From: Ruegeria discodermiae
Lineage (GTDB): Bacteria; Pseudomonadota; Alphaproteobacteria; Rhodobacterales; Rhodobacteraceae
NCBI RefSeq assembly: GCF_030758345.1
Contig: NZ_JAVAMO010000015.1
Span: forward strand, 62,001 to 126,000
Direction of reading: 5' to 3'
Length of the DNA: 64,000 nt
Shown here: positions 17,049-24,943 of the stretch, in pieces
Layout: each line of letters starts with the position of its first letter
How positions within the stretch are numbered: the first letter of the stretch is position 1
The notes under the pieces: model-generated
Seen by the model: only the letters and a program-made list of their open reading frames with translations
The model's database searches: none
Told to the model about the DNA's origin: nothing
Made by a program: the position numbers and the translations under genes

Positions 17049-18041
17049 ATGAAGAAGACACTAGCAACATTGGCTGCATCCGGGATGCTCGCTATTGCGG
17101 GTCAGTCGGCGGTGGCACAGGAAGAGATCACGGTGGCCTACTTCCTGGAATGGCCGATGCCATTCCTGGCGGCCAAGGCTTCGGGCGCTTATGACGAGGC
17201 ACTTGGAAAGAAGGTCAACTGGGTCTCCTTTGAGACTGGCACAGCGATGAGCGCAGCCATGGCCTCGGGAGATGTGCAAATCGCGGTGTCACAAGGCGTT
17301 CCGCCCTTCGTGGTCGCTTCGTCAGGCGGGCAGGACATTCAGGTCGTGGATGTGGCCGTCAGCTATTCGGACAATGACAACTGTGTGGTGCATGCCGATC
17401 TGGAAGTCGACAAAGATACCGCTGGTGAACTGGCCGGCAAGAAAGTGGCTGTTCCGCTGGGCACTGCGGCGCATTACGGCTTCTTGCGTCAGATGGACCA
17501 TTTTGGCATTCCGCTCGACAGCCTTCAGATCGTTGACATGCCCCCACCGGAAGGCGCCAATGCGCTTGGTCAGAAAGCGGTCGACTTTGCTTGTGGCTAT
17601 GGCGGCGGCCTGAGCAGCATGCGCGAACACGGCAACGTGCTGTTGACTGGCGGCGAAAAGGAAGAACTCGGCATTCTGGTGTTTGACGTGACCTCCTCGC
17701 CCGCGTCCTACATTGCCGAAAATGGCGATGTGGTCGCGACGTTCCTGAAAGTAACCGCTGATGCAAATGCGGAATGGAATGCCAACCAGAGCGACGAAAT
17801 GCTGGCTGTGATTGCAAAAGAGTCGGGCATGGACATCGAAGCCGCAAAAGGTGCGATTTCGACCATGAAATTCCCGTCTGTTGAGGACCAGCTTTCTGAG
17901 ACATGGCTTGGCGGAAACGCTGCGGCATTCATGAAAGGCGTCGCAGATGTCTTTGTGGAAGCCGGATCGATCGACTCTGCGCTCGACAGCTATGAGGACG
18001 CAGTCAACACGGGTCCGCTCAGCGCAGCGTCCGGTTCATAA
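17049..18041 (+). CDS. Taurine-type ABC transporter substrate-binding protein
   Basis: The 330-aa periplasmic protein has a signal peptide (MKKTLATLAASGMLAIAG, cleavage near AVAQ/EE) and the TauA/SsuA/NrtA-type core: TVAYFLEWPMPFLAAKASG, ASGDVQIAVSQGVPPFV, GKKVAVPLGTAAHYGFLRQM and DFACGYGGGL. The sequence resembles TauA proteins of Rhodobacterales, so taurine or another small amino-sulfonate is the first guess. It is the first gene of an operon with the ATPase and permease; the ATG follows AGGAGG. The 110-base gap to the ATPase gene holds two hairpins. Confidence 0.85.
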   Translation: MKKTLATLAASGMLAIAGQSAVAQEEITVAYFLEWPMPFLAAKASGAYDEALGKKVNWVSFETGTAMSAAMASGDVQIAVSQGVPPFVVASSGGQDIQVVDVAVSYSDNDNCVVHADLEVDKDTAGELAGKKVAVPLGTAAHYGFLRQMDHFGIPLDSLQIVDMPPPEGANALGQKAVDFACGYGGGLSSMREHGNVLLTGGEKEELGILVFDVTSSPASYIAENGDVVATFLKVTADANAEWNANQSDEMLAVIAKESGMDIEAAKGAISTMKFPSVEDQLSETWLGGNAAAFMKGVADVFVEAGSIDSALDSYEDAVNTGPLSAASGS

Positions 18042-18048
18042 CACCTGG

Positions 18049-18119
18049 TTGCCTGGCGCGAAGACTGCTTTGCGCCAGGCAATACTGAGACGCCGGGAGA
18101 ACAGCGCGAGTTCCCCGGC
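18049..18119 (+). repeat. Two hairpins between binding-protein and ATPase genes
   Basis: TTGCCTGGCGC (18049-18059) pairs perfectly with GCGCCAGGCAA (18072-18082). GCCGGGAGAAC (18092-18102) pairs with GTTCCCCGGC (18110-18119) with one bulged A. Neither is followed by a T tract. Hairpins in this position often stabilise the binding-protein mRNA or reduce read-through so that the binding protein is made in excess. Confidence 0.65.
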
Positions 18120-18151
18120 ATTTCAATTTGGCAATCGACAGGTGAGGACGG

Positions 18152-18958
18152 ATGACCGGACTATCGATACAAGACCTATCCATGCGCTTTGAGCTTCCCA
18201 ATGGCAGTGCCGTTCAAGCCCTCGAAAACGTGTCCATGGAGTTGAAAGAAGGCGAGTTGCTGAGTGTTCTCGGACCTTCGGGATGCGGCAAGACAACCTT
18301 GCTGAACATCGTTGCCGGGTTTCTGGCACCGACAAGTGGAAAGCTCATACTCAACGGCCACGAAATCACCGGCCCGGATGCCGAGCGTGGCATGGTGTTC
18401 CAGAAAGGCGCATTGTTCGAATGGATGTCAGTGCGTGAAAATGTCGGCTTTGGCCCAAAGATGAAGGGGATGCCGGAAGGTGAAAAAGCCGAAATCGTTG
18501 ACCACCTTCTGGACGTTGTCGGCTTGCAGGACTTCAAGGAAAAGGCGGTTTACGAATTGTCTGGCGGTATGCAGCAGCGTGTGGCGCTGGCGCGGTGCCT
18601 GGCCAACGACCCCGATGTCATCCTCATGGATGAGCCCTTGGGCGCGCTCGACGCGCTGACCCGCGAGAAAATGCAAAGCCTCGTGCTGAAGCTTTGGAAA
18701 GAGACCGGGAAGACAATCATCCTGATCACCCATTCGGTGGAAGAAGCGCTCTTGCTGGGCGAGCGGTTAATCGTCATGGCGCCACGTCCGGGTCGTATTC
18801 ACAAAGAATACAGGCTTCCCTTTGCTGAACTGGGGGTCGGGGCCGATCTGCGCGAAGTAAAGAAACATCCCGATTTTGCCCCCAAGCGTGAGGAAATTCT
18901 CTCGATGATCTGGGACATGGAAGAAGAAATCATGGGACGCACGGAGGACGCCGCATGA
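18152..18958 (+). CDS. Taurine-type ABC transporter ATP-binding protein
   Basis: The 268-aa ATPase drives import with the flanking permease. It has Walker A GPSGCGKTTLLN (about 43-54), Q-loop VFQKGALFEW, signature ELSGGMQQRVALARCL, Walker B VILMDEPLGALD and switch His in ILITHSVEEA, all intact and of the TauB/SsuB/NrtD class. It overlaps the permease start by four bases (ATGA). Confidence 0.92.
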   Translation: MTGLSIQDLSMRFELPNGSAVQALENVSMELKEGELLSVLGPSGCGKTTLLNIVAGFLAPTSGKLILNGHEITGPDAERGMVFQKGALFEWMSVRENVGFGPKMKGMPEGEKAEIVDHLLDVVGLQDFKEKAVYELSGGMQQRVALARCLANDPDVILMDEPLGALDALTREKMQSLVLKLWKETGKTIILITHSVEEALLLGERLIVMAPRPGRIHKEYRLPFAELGVGADLREVKKHPDFAPKREEILSMIWDMEEEIMGRTEDAA

Positions 18959-20229
18959 CCGGATTTTTTGTTCTCTTCATTTATCTCGGGATCTTCGCTG
19001 CGTCGTACTTCATCGTGACAAAGGTTGTTCATCACGCAACGATTCGGGATTACACGTCGCTTAAGACGGTGACATTCGGCGATGAAAGCGCGGTTCGACC
19101 GAACCGGGTGGCCGGTATCATCTCGATCATCACCATCTTCTTTATCTGGGGAATGTTCACGGGCTCGGCCCTGTTACCCAGGTTCCTCCATGCACCGGCC
19201 CCGTTCGTAGGCACGACGGAGTTCACCTATACGGTAGAGGCAAACGGGGAAACAGATGATGCGACCGTTACGGTCGTCGTCTATCCCCGCGACGAAAAGG
19301 TGGACCCGCCTGAGGTCGATCCAGGTGAAGGGCTTGCCAAGAACGACTCGATTGCAATCGCGCAATGGAGAACGGGTTTGCTCCGCGTCGACAATAACGA
19401 CGATGTCAGCAAGGCTGATGGCGCGGAAGTAATCGCAATCAACGGCCAGCCGATCCAGCGCGGTGAGACCGTCCAGATCGAAAACGGGTCTGTCACATTA
19501 TCCGACAAGGGCACGCCGAATATTGCGCCCAGCCGTGGCTGGCAGATGGAACCGCTATATCTGCCTCCTCCGGAAGAGGTCTGGAAGAGGACCGTGACCG
19601 TTCTGAGCGAGGGGTTCCGAAACTTCACCCTATGGGAACATCTGGGCTATTCACTGTTCCGCGTTATCGCCGGTTTTCTTTTGGGTGCACTTGTCGGGAT
19701 ACCGTTGGGGTATGCGATGGGCCTGAGTGATTGGTTCCGCGGCTGGTTTGATCCCATCGTGGAATTCATGCGCCCGGTGCCGCCGCTGGCCCTGATCCCG
19801 CTGGTGATCATCTGGTTTGGCATCGGTGAGGGAGGCAAGATCATCCTGCTGTTCCTTGCGGCTTTGTGGATCATGGCCATCGCGGCGCGATCCGGCGTGT
19901 CGGGTGTGAATATCTCGAAGGTGCATGCCGCCTATTCACTTGGCGCAAGCAAGTGGCAGATCATGCGCTATGTGATCATCCCCAACTCTCTGCCCGAGAT
20001 ATTTACCGGCGCGCGAGTGGCGATGGGCGTCTGTTGGGGCACGGTTGTTGCTGCGGAACTGGTTGCCGCGGAACAAGGTGCCGGCATGATGATCATGGTC
20101 GCGTCGCGGTTCCAGAATACCGATATCGTGATCCTCGGTATTATCCTGATCGGTATCATCGGATTTGGTATCGACATGCTGATGCGATGGGCCGAGCGCA
20201 TATTGGTGCCTTGGAAAGGCAAGAGCTGA
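18955..20229 (+). CDS. Taurine-type ABC permease with N-terminal extension and soluble insert
   Basis: The C-terminal about 220 residues of this 424-aa protein are a normal TauC/SsuC permease, from PPPEEVWKRTV onward, with the EAA-like loop AAYSLGASKWQIMRYVIIPNSLPEI. The N-terminus is unusual: a first hydrophobic helix at about 4-21, a second at about 52-70, and then about 130 mostly polar, beta-type residues (75-205) before the family core begins. TauC-type proteins are normally about 250-275 aa. The extra part may be a periplasmic domain that docks the binding protein; that is inference. It is the last gene of the operon. Confidence 0.85.
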   Translation: MTGFFVLFIYLGIFAASYFIVTKVVHHATIRDYTSLKTVTFGDESAVRPNRVAGIISIITIFFIWGMFTGSALLPRFLHAPAPFVGTTEFTYTVEANGETDDATVTVVVYPRDEKVDPPEVDPGEGLAKNDSIAIAQWRTGLLRVDNNDDVSKADGAEVIAINGQPIQRGETVQIENGSVTLSDKGTPNIAPSRGWQMEPLYLPPPEEVWKRTVTVLSEGFRNFTLWEHLGYSLFRVIAGFLLGALVGIPLGYAMGLSDWFRGWFDPIVEFMRPVPPLALIPLVIIWFGIGEGGKIILLFLAALWIMAIAARSGVSGVNISKVHAAYSLGASKWQIMRYVIIPNSLPEIFTGARVAMGVCWGTVVAAELVAAEQGAGMMIMVASRFQNTDIVILGIILIGIIGFGIDMLMRWAERILVPWKGKS

Positions 20230-20240
20230 TCCACTGAAAA

Positions 20241-20268
20241 CCGTCGCCGCGAGGGATCGCGGCGGCGG
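20241..20268 (+). terminator. Terminator-like hairpin after the taurine-type ABC operon
   Basis: CCGTCGCCGCGA and TCGCGGCGGCGG pair at 11 of 12 positions around a GGGA loop, 12 bases after the permease stop. No T tract follows, so it may terminate weakly or protect the 3' end. Confidence 0.55.
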
Positions 20269-20313
20269 ATATCTCATGCAACGCATGCGATGACTACGAG
20301 CATCCCGGCAGGG

Positions 20314-20802
20314 TCAGCTGCCCATCTCCAGCGTCCACCAGATCTTGCCGCTGCTTTCCTGAAACCACGAAAAGCCCATGTTGCGGGCCTGCGGGTCCAT
20401 GATGACCGACCGGGTGCCAGGCTGTTCCATCCAGGCCGAAAGGGTTTCCAGCTCGGTCTCGTAGGATTCCGAGATTGCCTCACCCAGGAACTGGCCAAAA
20501 TATCCCGCCCGCTGCGCGCGATCCAGCGGCGACGACCCGTCAGAGCCAAAATGCCAGGGCCGGTTCTGCACCGACATGTCACGCGCATGCGTCGCAGCCG
20601 CCGCGTTAAGCTGTGAATTCAACTGCACCGTCGGCAGCCCTGCAGCCGAGCGCAGGGAATTGACCGAATCAAGCATCCGGAACTGGACCTTCGATCCATC
20701 GCCCCTGATTCGGTACACGCCAGAGCCGTTGTTCTCATATGAGGGCGTGCAGGCGGCAAGAGCCCCCATCAGCATCCCGACAAGCAAAACTAGACGCAAC
20801 AT
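20314..20802 (-). CDS. CAP-domain (SCP-like) lipoprotein
   Basis: The 162-aa protein has a lipoprotein signal (LMGALAAC, Cys at about 18) and a compact CAP domain: VNSLRSAAGLPTVQLNSQL, AAATHARDMSVQNRPWHFG with the His of the CAP cavity, then LGEAISES and MGFSWF near the end. Bacterial CAP lipoproteins are envelope-associated and mostly uncharacterised. It is divergent from the L,D-transpeptidase gene, sharing a 168-bp upstream region. Confidence 0.85.
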   Translation of the reverse strand: MLRLVLLVGMLMGALAACTPSYENNGSGVYRIRGDGSKVQFRMLDSVNSLRSAAGLPTVQLNSQLNAAAATHARDMSVQNRPWHFGSDGSSPLDRAQRAGYFGQFLGEAISESYETELETLSAWMEQPGTRSVIMDPQARNMGFSWFQESSGKIWWTLEMGS

Positions 20803-20970
20803 CCTGTCACCTTGAGCCGTTTCTTTACCGGCAGATACAGCGAGCCGCGCTCAGGTGCAAATGCGCGTGTGCAACACAGCGCCCAAGAGATGCGGTTTGA
20901 TTTGCGACTGAGGCTTTCCGGCAATATCATGCCGGACAGGTTCTTTTGTTCTGAATTGAGGTCCAAAGCT

Positions 20971-21570
20971 ATGAAGCGGAAATGCATTCCCCCCCAAACT
21001 CGGCGCGGTTTTCTCGTCGGAGCGGCGTCGATGCTGGCAACGCCTGCGCTGGCTCAATACATTCCGGGCGATCCCCTGCGGCCCGCGCCAGAAGAGGAAC
21101 CACCCGTCGATCGCAACATCTCGAGCTTTCGCGCGCTTAGCTGGCAGCCCTATTTCTCGAACACCAGAAACGGTGCGATTCTCGTGGATACGCAGTCGCG
21201 CGCGCTGCATTACTGGTCCGAAGATCAGTCTGTTTACAAGCTCTACCCGTCTTCTGTTCCACTGACCGAAGACATGACCCGGCGCGGACGCACAAGCGTG
21301 ATCCGCAAGGTCGAAGGCCCCACCTGGGCACCGACCCCGTCGATGAAGAGGCGCAACCCGGAATGGCCCGATTTCATTCCAGCGGGTCCGGATAATCCGC
21401 TGGGGACCCACGCGCTTTATCTGAGCTGGAAATACTATCGTATCCACGGTACCCATGACACGCGCAAGATCGGCCGCCGGTCATCCAATGGCTGTATCGG
21501 GCTCTATAACGAGCACATCGCCGAGCTTTTCTCGATGACGAATGTGGGCACGCAAGTGTTGCTAATTTGA
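20971..21570 (+). CDS. L,D-transpeptidase (YkuD domain)
   Basis: The 199-aa secreted enzyme probably links peptidoglycan stems or attaches a protein to the wall. The twin-arginine-like signal TRRGFLVGAASMLATPALAQ spans about residues 9-28, and the catalytic motif HGTHDTRKIGRRSSNGCIGL near the C-terminus holds the active-site His and Cys. The frame is open back to 20812, but the ATG at 20971 follows GAGG and starts directly before the signal peptide, so the longer version would hide it. Related family members belong to the ErfK/YbiS group. Confidence 0.9.
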   Translation: MKRKCIPPQTRRGFLVGAASMLATPALAQYIPGDPLRPAPEEEPPVDRNISSFRALSWQPYFSNTRNGAILVDTQSRALHYWSEDQSVYKLYPSSVPLTEDMTRRGRTSVIRKVEGPTWAPTPSMKRRNPEWPDFIPAGPDNPLGTHALYLSWKYYRIHGTHDTRKIGRRSSNGCIGLYNEHIAELFSMTNVGTQVLLI

Positions 21571-21709
21571 CGACATTTGACGGTTCAAAGGTGGAGAATG
21601 GGCAACAACCATTTGCAATCCCAGCTTATAGTTGCTTAGAAAACCTCACGAGGTAAGTCTTGAGAGTGCGGTCTGGGAATTCCGAATCGCACGCATCCTG
21701 GAGGTTAAT

Positions 21710-21892
21710 ATGAAGAAACTCGTTCTCGCCGCTGCCCTGACTGCTGCAGCTTCGACCGCATTCGCCGGTAACCTGGAAGAGCCCGTTGTTGAGCCGCCGG
21801 TCATCGTTGAAGAGACCCAAGGTTCGTCGGGTGGCATCTGGCTGCCGCTGATCCTGCTGGTCATCGCGGGCGCGGCTGTCGCAGCCAGCTAA
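21710..21892 (+). CDS. Small exported protein with C-terminal membrane helix
   Basis: The 60-aa protein starts at an ATG preceded by GGAGG (21699-21703). It has a signal peptide (MKKLVLAAALTAAASTAFAG), a short acidic, Pro/Val-rich linker (NLEEPVVEPPVIVEE) and a C-terminal hydrophobic helix (WLPLILLVIAGAAVAAS). The mature form would be about 40 aa and may sit in the inner membrane. I recognise the pattern from Rhodobacterales genomes but know no function. A bidirectional terminator separates it from hemH. Confidence 0.8.
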   Translation: MKKLVLAAALTAAASTAFAGNLEEPVVEPPVIVEETQGSSGGIWLPLILLVIAGAAVAAS

Positions 21893-21912
21893 GCTGACGA
21901 TACAAGATCTGG

Positions 21913-21944
21913 AAAAAGGCGGTGGCATGAGCCCCGCCTTTTTT
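21913..21944. terminator. Bidirectional intrinsic terminator
   Basis: AAAAAGGCGG (21913-21922) pairs perfectly with CCGCCTTTTT (21934-21943), with T runs on both strands. It ends the small-protein gene from the left and hemH from the right. Confidence 0.85.
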
Positions 21945-21955
21945 CTTTCGCTGGA

Positions 21956-23017
21956 TCAGTCCAGCCAGCCCTTCAGATTGTCCTCGATCACTTTGGACAA
22001 CGCCGCGATATGCGCCGTGTCATCATTGAGGCAGGGAATATAGGTGAAGGCCTCGCCACCGGCCTCTTCGAAGCTCTCCTTGATCTCTTCGTTGATCTCT
22101 TCCAGCGTCTCGATGCAATCGGCCGAGAAGGCGGGCGCGCAAACGGCGATCTTCTTCTTGCCTTGCCGCGCCAGATCAGCCACGTGATCCACGGTATAGG
22201 GTTTCAGCCACTCTTCAGGCCCGAAGCGCGACTGGAAGGTCGAGACGATATCGGTATCGGCCCAGCCCAGACGCTCTTTCAGCAGGCGCGTGGTTTTCAC
22301 GCATTGGCAATGATATGGGTCGCCCTGCTGCAGATAGCGCTCGGGCATGCCGTGATACGAACACACAAGTATGTCGGGCCGGTCATCGAGCTTGGCATAG
22401 GTCGTCTCGATCGATTGCGCGAGCGCGTCGATATAGGCGGGTTCGTCGTAATAGGCGGGCACCGTCCGGCTTGAGGGTTGCCAGGCCTCTTCCATCAGTG
22501 CCCGAAAGAACTGATCGTTTGCAGTGGCCGAAGTGGCTCCGGCATAGTGCGGATAAAGCGGGAAGAACAGGATGCGGTCGCATCCGGCCTCGACCATCGC
22601 GCGGACCTTCGATTTGGTCGACGGATTGCCGTAGCGCATACAGAAATCAACCATCACCCTGTCGCCGTAACGCGCGTGCAGCGCCTCGGACATCTTTGTG
22701 GTCTGGTCCTCGGTGATCGTCATCAGCGGGCTTTCGCCGCGGTCATGGTTCCAGATCGACTTATACGCTGCGCCCGAGGTGAAAGGCCGTTTCGTCAGGA
22801 TGATCAATTGCAACAGCGGTTGCCATTTCCACGCCGGATAATCGATCACCCGCTGATCCGAGAGGAACTCGTTCAGGTATCGCCGCATCGGCCAGTAGGT
22901 ATAGTTGTCGGGTGTGCCCAGGTTGGCCAGCAGAATGCCCACCTTGCCCATGCGGATCGGCGGGTGATCTGCCGGGGCGTGTTGCGGGCGGGCAGCGGGC
23001 TGGGTGGCGTCTAGCAT
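21956..23017 (-). CDS. hemH: Ferrochelatase HemH
   Basis: Inserts ferrous iron into protoporphyrin IX, the last step of haem synthesis. The 353-aa protein has GILLANLGTPD, FLSDQRVIDYPAWKW, FFPLYPHYAGATSAT, the active-site CSYHGMPERYLQQGDPY and APAFSADCIETLEEI, all typical of HemH. The frame is open to 23077, but the ATG at 23017 (MLDATQPAARPQ) matches the usual Rhodobacterales N-terminus and is preceded by CAGGA. It lies downstream of the methyltransferase gene on the same strand. Confidence 0.95.
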   Translation of the reverse strand: MLDATQPAARPQHAPADHPPIRMGKVGILLANLGTPDNYTYWPMRRYLNEFLSDQRVIDYPAWKWQPLLQLIILTKRPFTSGAAYKSIWNHDRGESPLMTITEDQTTKMSEALHARYGDRVMVDFCMRYGNPSTKSKVRAMVEAGCDRILFFPLYPHYAGATSATANDQFFRALMEEAWQPSSRTVPAYYDEPAYIDALAQSIETTYAKLDDRPDILVCSYHGMPERYLQQGDPYHCQCVKTTRLLKERLGWADTDIVSTFQSRFGPEEWLKPYTVDHVADLARQGKKKIAVCAPAFSADCIETLEEINEEIKESFEEAGGEAFTYIPCLNDDTAHIAALSKVIEDNLKGWLD

Positions 23018-23073
23018 CTGGGTGTCCTGGCTTTTGAGTGTTGTCTTTGCAGATAAATGGAATGTTGCTGGCG

Positions 23074-23904
23074 TCAATCGGGCAGTTTTGTCTCACCCGT
23101 GCCCAGCGCTGCCGCGAGTCGCATGGTGGCAGAGCCCGGGCGCAGCGGTTTCGGCTGGCTGTCATCGGGTGCCCAGCCGGTCAGGCACAGGATCTCGAAC
23201 GTGGCGGGCAGCCTTTGGTCGGGTTGGGCAACATGGTCGGCATAGAGCCTGTTGGCCTGCTCAAACAGCGCACGCCGGGTGAAATGGCGGTCGCGGGCGG
23301 TCAAGATATTGGTTTCGCCCATGGCGCGCAGGTCCTGCATCAGGTGGCGTAGATCGCGATAGGCTGCGGTCAGGGTGAAGCTATCGGCCACCGGCAGGGC
23401 CAGCCCGGCACGCTGCAGCAGCGCACCGAGGTCGCGAATCTCGGCCATGGGCGCGATACGCGGGCTGAGGCCGCCACGGGCCTCGATCTCGGCCTGAGCC
23501 AGAACAGCGCGCAACTCGTGCAGGGTCTGCCCGCCCAAGCTGACGCACAGAAACAGCCCATCGGGCCGGAGCGCACGGCGGCACTGGATGATCTGGCCCA
23601 CCGGATCATTGGCCTGATGCAGGGCCATGGCATGGATCACCAGATCATGTTCCGAACCGGGCAGGTCCAGAACCTCGCCATCCTCGACGATCCGCGCGTT
23701 GGGGAACTGCGCGCGCCAGATCGTGGGGAAAGGCGTCACGATTGCGATATCCGTAAACACTCTCTTAACCAGCGACAGGCGATCCTGCACCTCGGCCAGG
23801 GCGGCCTCGTGCAGGAACAGCGCATCTGCTTGCACCCGACGACGGCGCTGAAGCAGGGCGGGTCGGTCGAACAGGGCCGGTGTATCAGAAGGTGGCAATC
23901 TCAT
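23074..23904 (-). CDS. SAM-dependent methyltransferase, NDUFAF5/BioC-like
   Basis: The 276-aa protein has the NDUFAF5-like layout: an N-terminal ALFLHEAALAEVQDRLSLV and a degenerate Rossmann methyltransferase core with LDLPGSEHDLVIHAMALHQANDP and RALRPDGLFLCVSLGG. NDUFAF5 modifies an arginine of a complex I subunit in mitochondria; some bacterial members have unknown substrates. The ATG at 23904 gives the usual N-terminal length; an ATG at 23922 is in frame but neither has a clear ribosome site. It is divergent from comF and upstream of hemH. Confidence 0.75.
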   Translation of the reverse strand: MRLPPSDTPALFDRPALLQRRRRVQADALFLHEAALAEVQDRLSLVKRVFTDIAIVTPFPTIWRAQFPNARIVEDGEVLDLPGSEHDLVIHAMALHQANDPVGQIIQCRRALRPDGLFLCVSLGGQTLHELRAVLAQAEIEARGGLSPRIAPMAEIRDLGALLQRAGLALPVADSFTLTAAYRDLRHLMQDLRAMGETNILTARDRHFTRRALFEQANRLYADHVAQPDQRLPATFEILCLTGWAPDDSQPKPLRPGSATMRLAAALGTGETKLPD

Positions 23905-23920
23905 GGCGCGCAGATAACTC

Positions 23921-24649
23921 ATGTGGGCAGGAATTCAAACCGCGCTAGAGATGATCTATCCCCCCCGCTGCGTCAGTTGCGGAGAGCTGGTGACCAGCGA
24001 TTTCGGGCTTTGCGGCTCATGCTGGCGCGACACGCCACTGATCACCGGCACGATCTGCGAAAGCTGCGGGCTGCCACTGCCCGGCGAGGTGGACGGCCAC
24101 CGCATCGAATGCGACGATTGCATGCAGACCCCGCGCCCTTGGCAAGACGGGCGTGCGGCGCTGACCTATACGGGCCGGTCGCGCAAGATGATCCTGGCGC
24201 TGAAACATGGCGACCGGCCCGATCTGGCCCGGCCCGCAGCACGGTGGATGACGCAGGCGGGTGGGCGGATACTGCAACCGGATCGCCTGCTTGTCCCGGT
24301 GCCGCTGCACTGGTCGCGCCTGCTCAGGCGCCGCTATAATCAATCCGCACTGCTGGCCACGCATCTGGCAGCTCTGAATAACCTGCCCACCTGCCCGGAT
24401 ATGCTGCTGCGCACCCGCTCCACCCCAAAGCTGGACGGCAAGACACGTGACCAACGCACAGCGCTGCTGACAGATGCCATCCGCGTGAATCCGCGCCATG
24501 CAGCGGGCCTTGTAGGGCACGACGTGGTGTTGGTGGATGATGTGATGACTTCGGGCGCAACCCTGACGGCCTGCGCTGAAGCCTGCCTGAACGCGGGGGC
24601 AAATCATATTTTCGTGCTCACTCTGGCGCGCGTTGCCAAGGATGCCTAG
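23921..24649 (+). CDS. ComF-family phosphoribosyltransferase-like protein
   Basis: The 242-aa protein has an N-terminal zinc-binding part with four CxxC pairs (CVSCG, CGSC, CESCG, CDDC) and a C-terminal phosphoribosyltransferase fold with the PRPP motif VVLVDDVMTSGATL. ComF/GntX homologues are linked to DNA uptake in competent bacteria, but most alphaproteobacterial members are untested. An ATG at 23951 is an alternative start. It is followed by grxC after 36 bases. Confidence 0.88.
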   Translation: MWAGIQTALEMIYPPRCVSCGELVTSDFGLCGSCWRDTPLITGTICESCGLPLPGEVDGHRIECDDCMQTPRPWQDGRAALTYTGRSRKMILALKHGDRPDLARPAARWMTQAGGRILQPDRLLVPVPLHWSRLLRRRYNQSALLATHLAALNNLPTCPDMLLRTRSTPKLDGKTRDQRTALLTDAIRVNPRHAAGLVGHDVVLVDDVMTSGATLTACAEACLNAGANHIFVLTLARVAKDA

Positions 24650-24685
24650 TTGCCCGTAGATTGCCGCGACTCAAGGGAACAAGAC

Positions 24686-24943
24686 ATGAAACCGGTTGAA
24701 ATCTACACTTCTCCGCTCTGCGGGTTCTGCCACGCTGCCAAACGCCTGCTGACACAGAAAGGTGTCAGCTTTGACGAGATCGATGTGCTGCGAAACCCAA
24801 AGCGCAAACCCGAGATGATCGAGCGTGCCCGCGGCAGCCGCACGGTGCCGCAGATCTTTATCGGTGGCGCACATGTTGGCGGCTGTGACGATCTTCACGC
24901 GCTTGACCGTGCGGGTAAGCTCGACAGCCTTCTCACCGCCTGA
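24686..24943 (+). CDS. grxC: Glutaredoxin 3 GrxC
   Basis: An 85-aa dithiol glutaredoxin that reduces disulfides with glutathione. The active site is SPLCGFCHAAKRLL (Cys10 and Cys13), where most GrxC proteins have CPYC, so its redox potential may differ. TVPQIFIGGAHVGGCDDL provides the cis-Pro and glutathione site. The ATG at 24686 was chosen over an upstream TTG because it gives the standard length. Its stop overlaps the ATG of the amidase gene (TGATG). Confidence 0.93.
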   Translation: MKPVEIYTSPLCGFCHAAKRLLTQKGVSFDEIDVLRNPKRKPEMIERARGSRTVPQIFIGGAHVGGCDDLHALDRAGKLDSLLTA

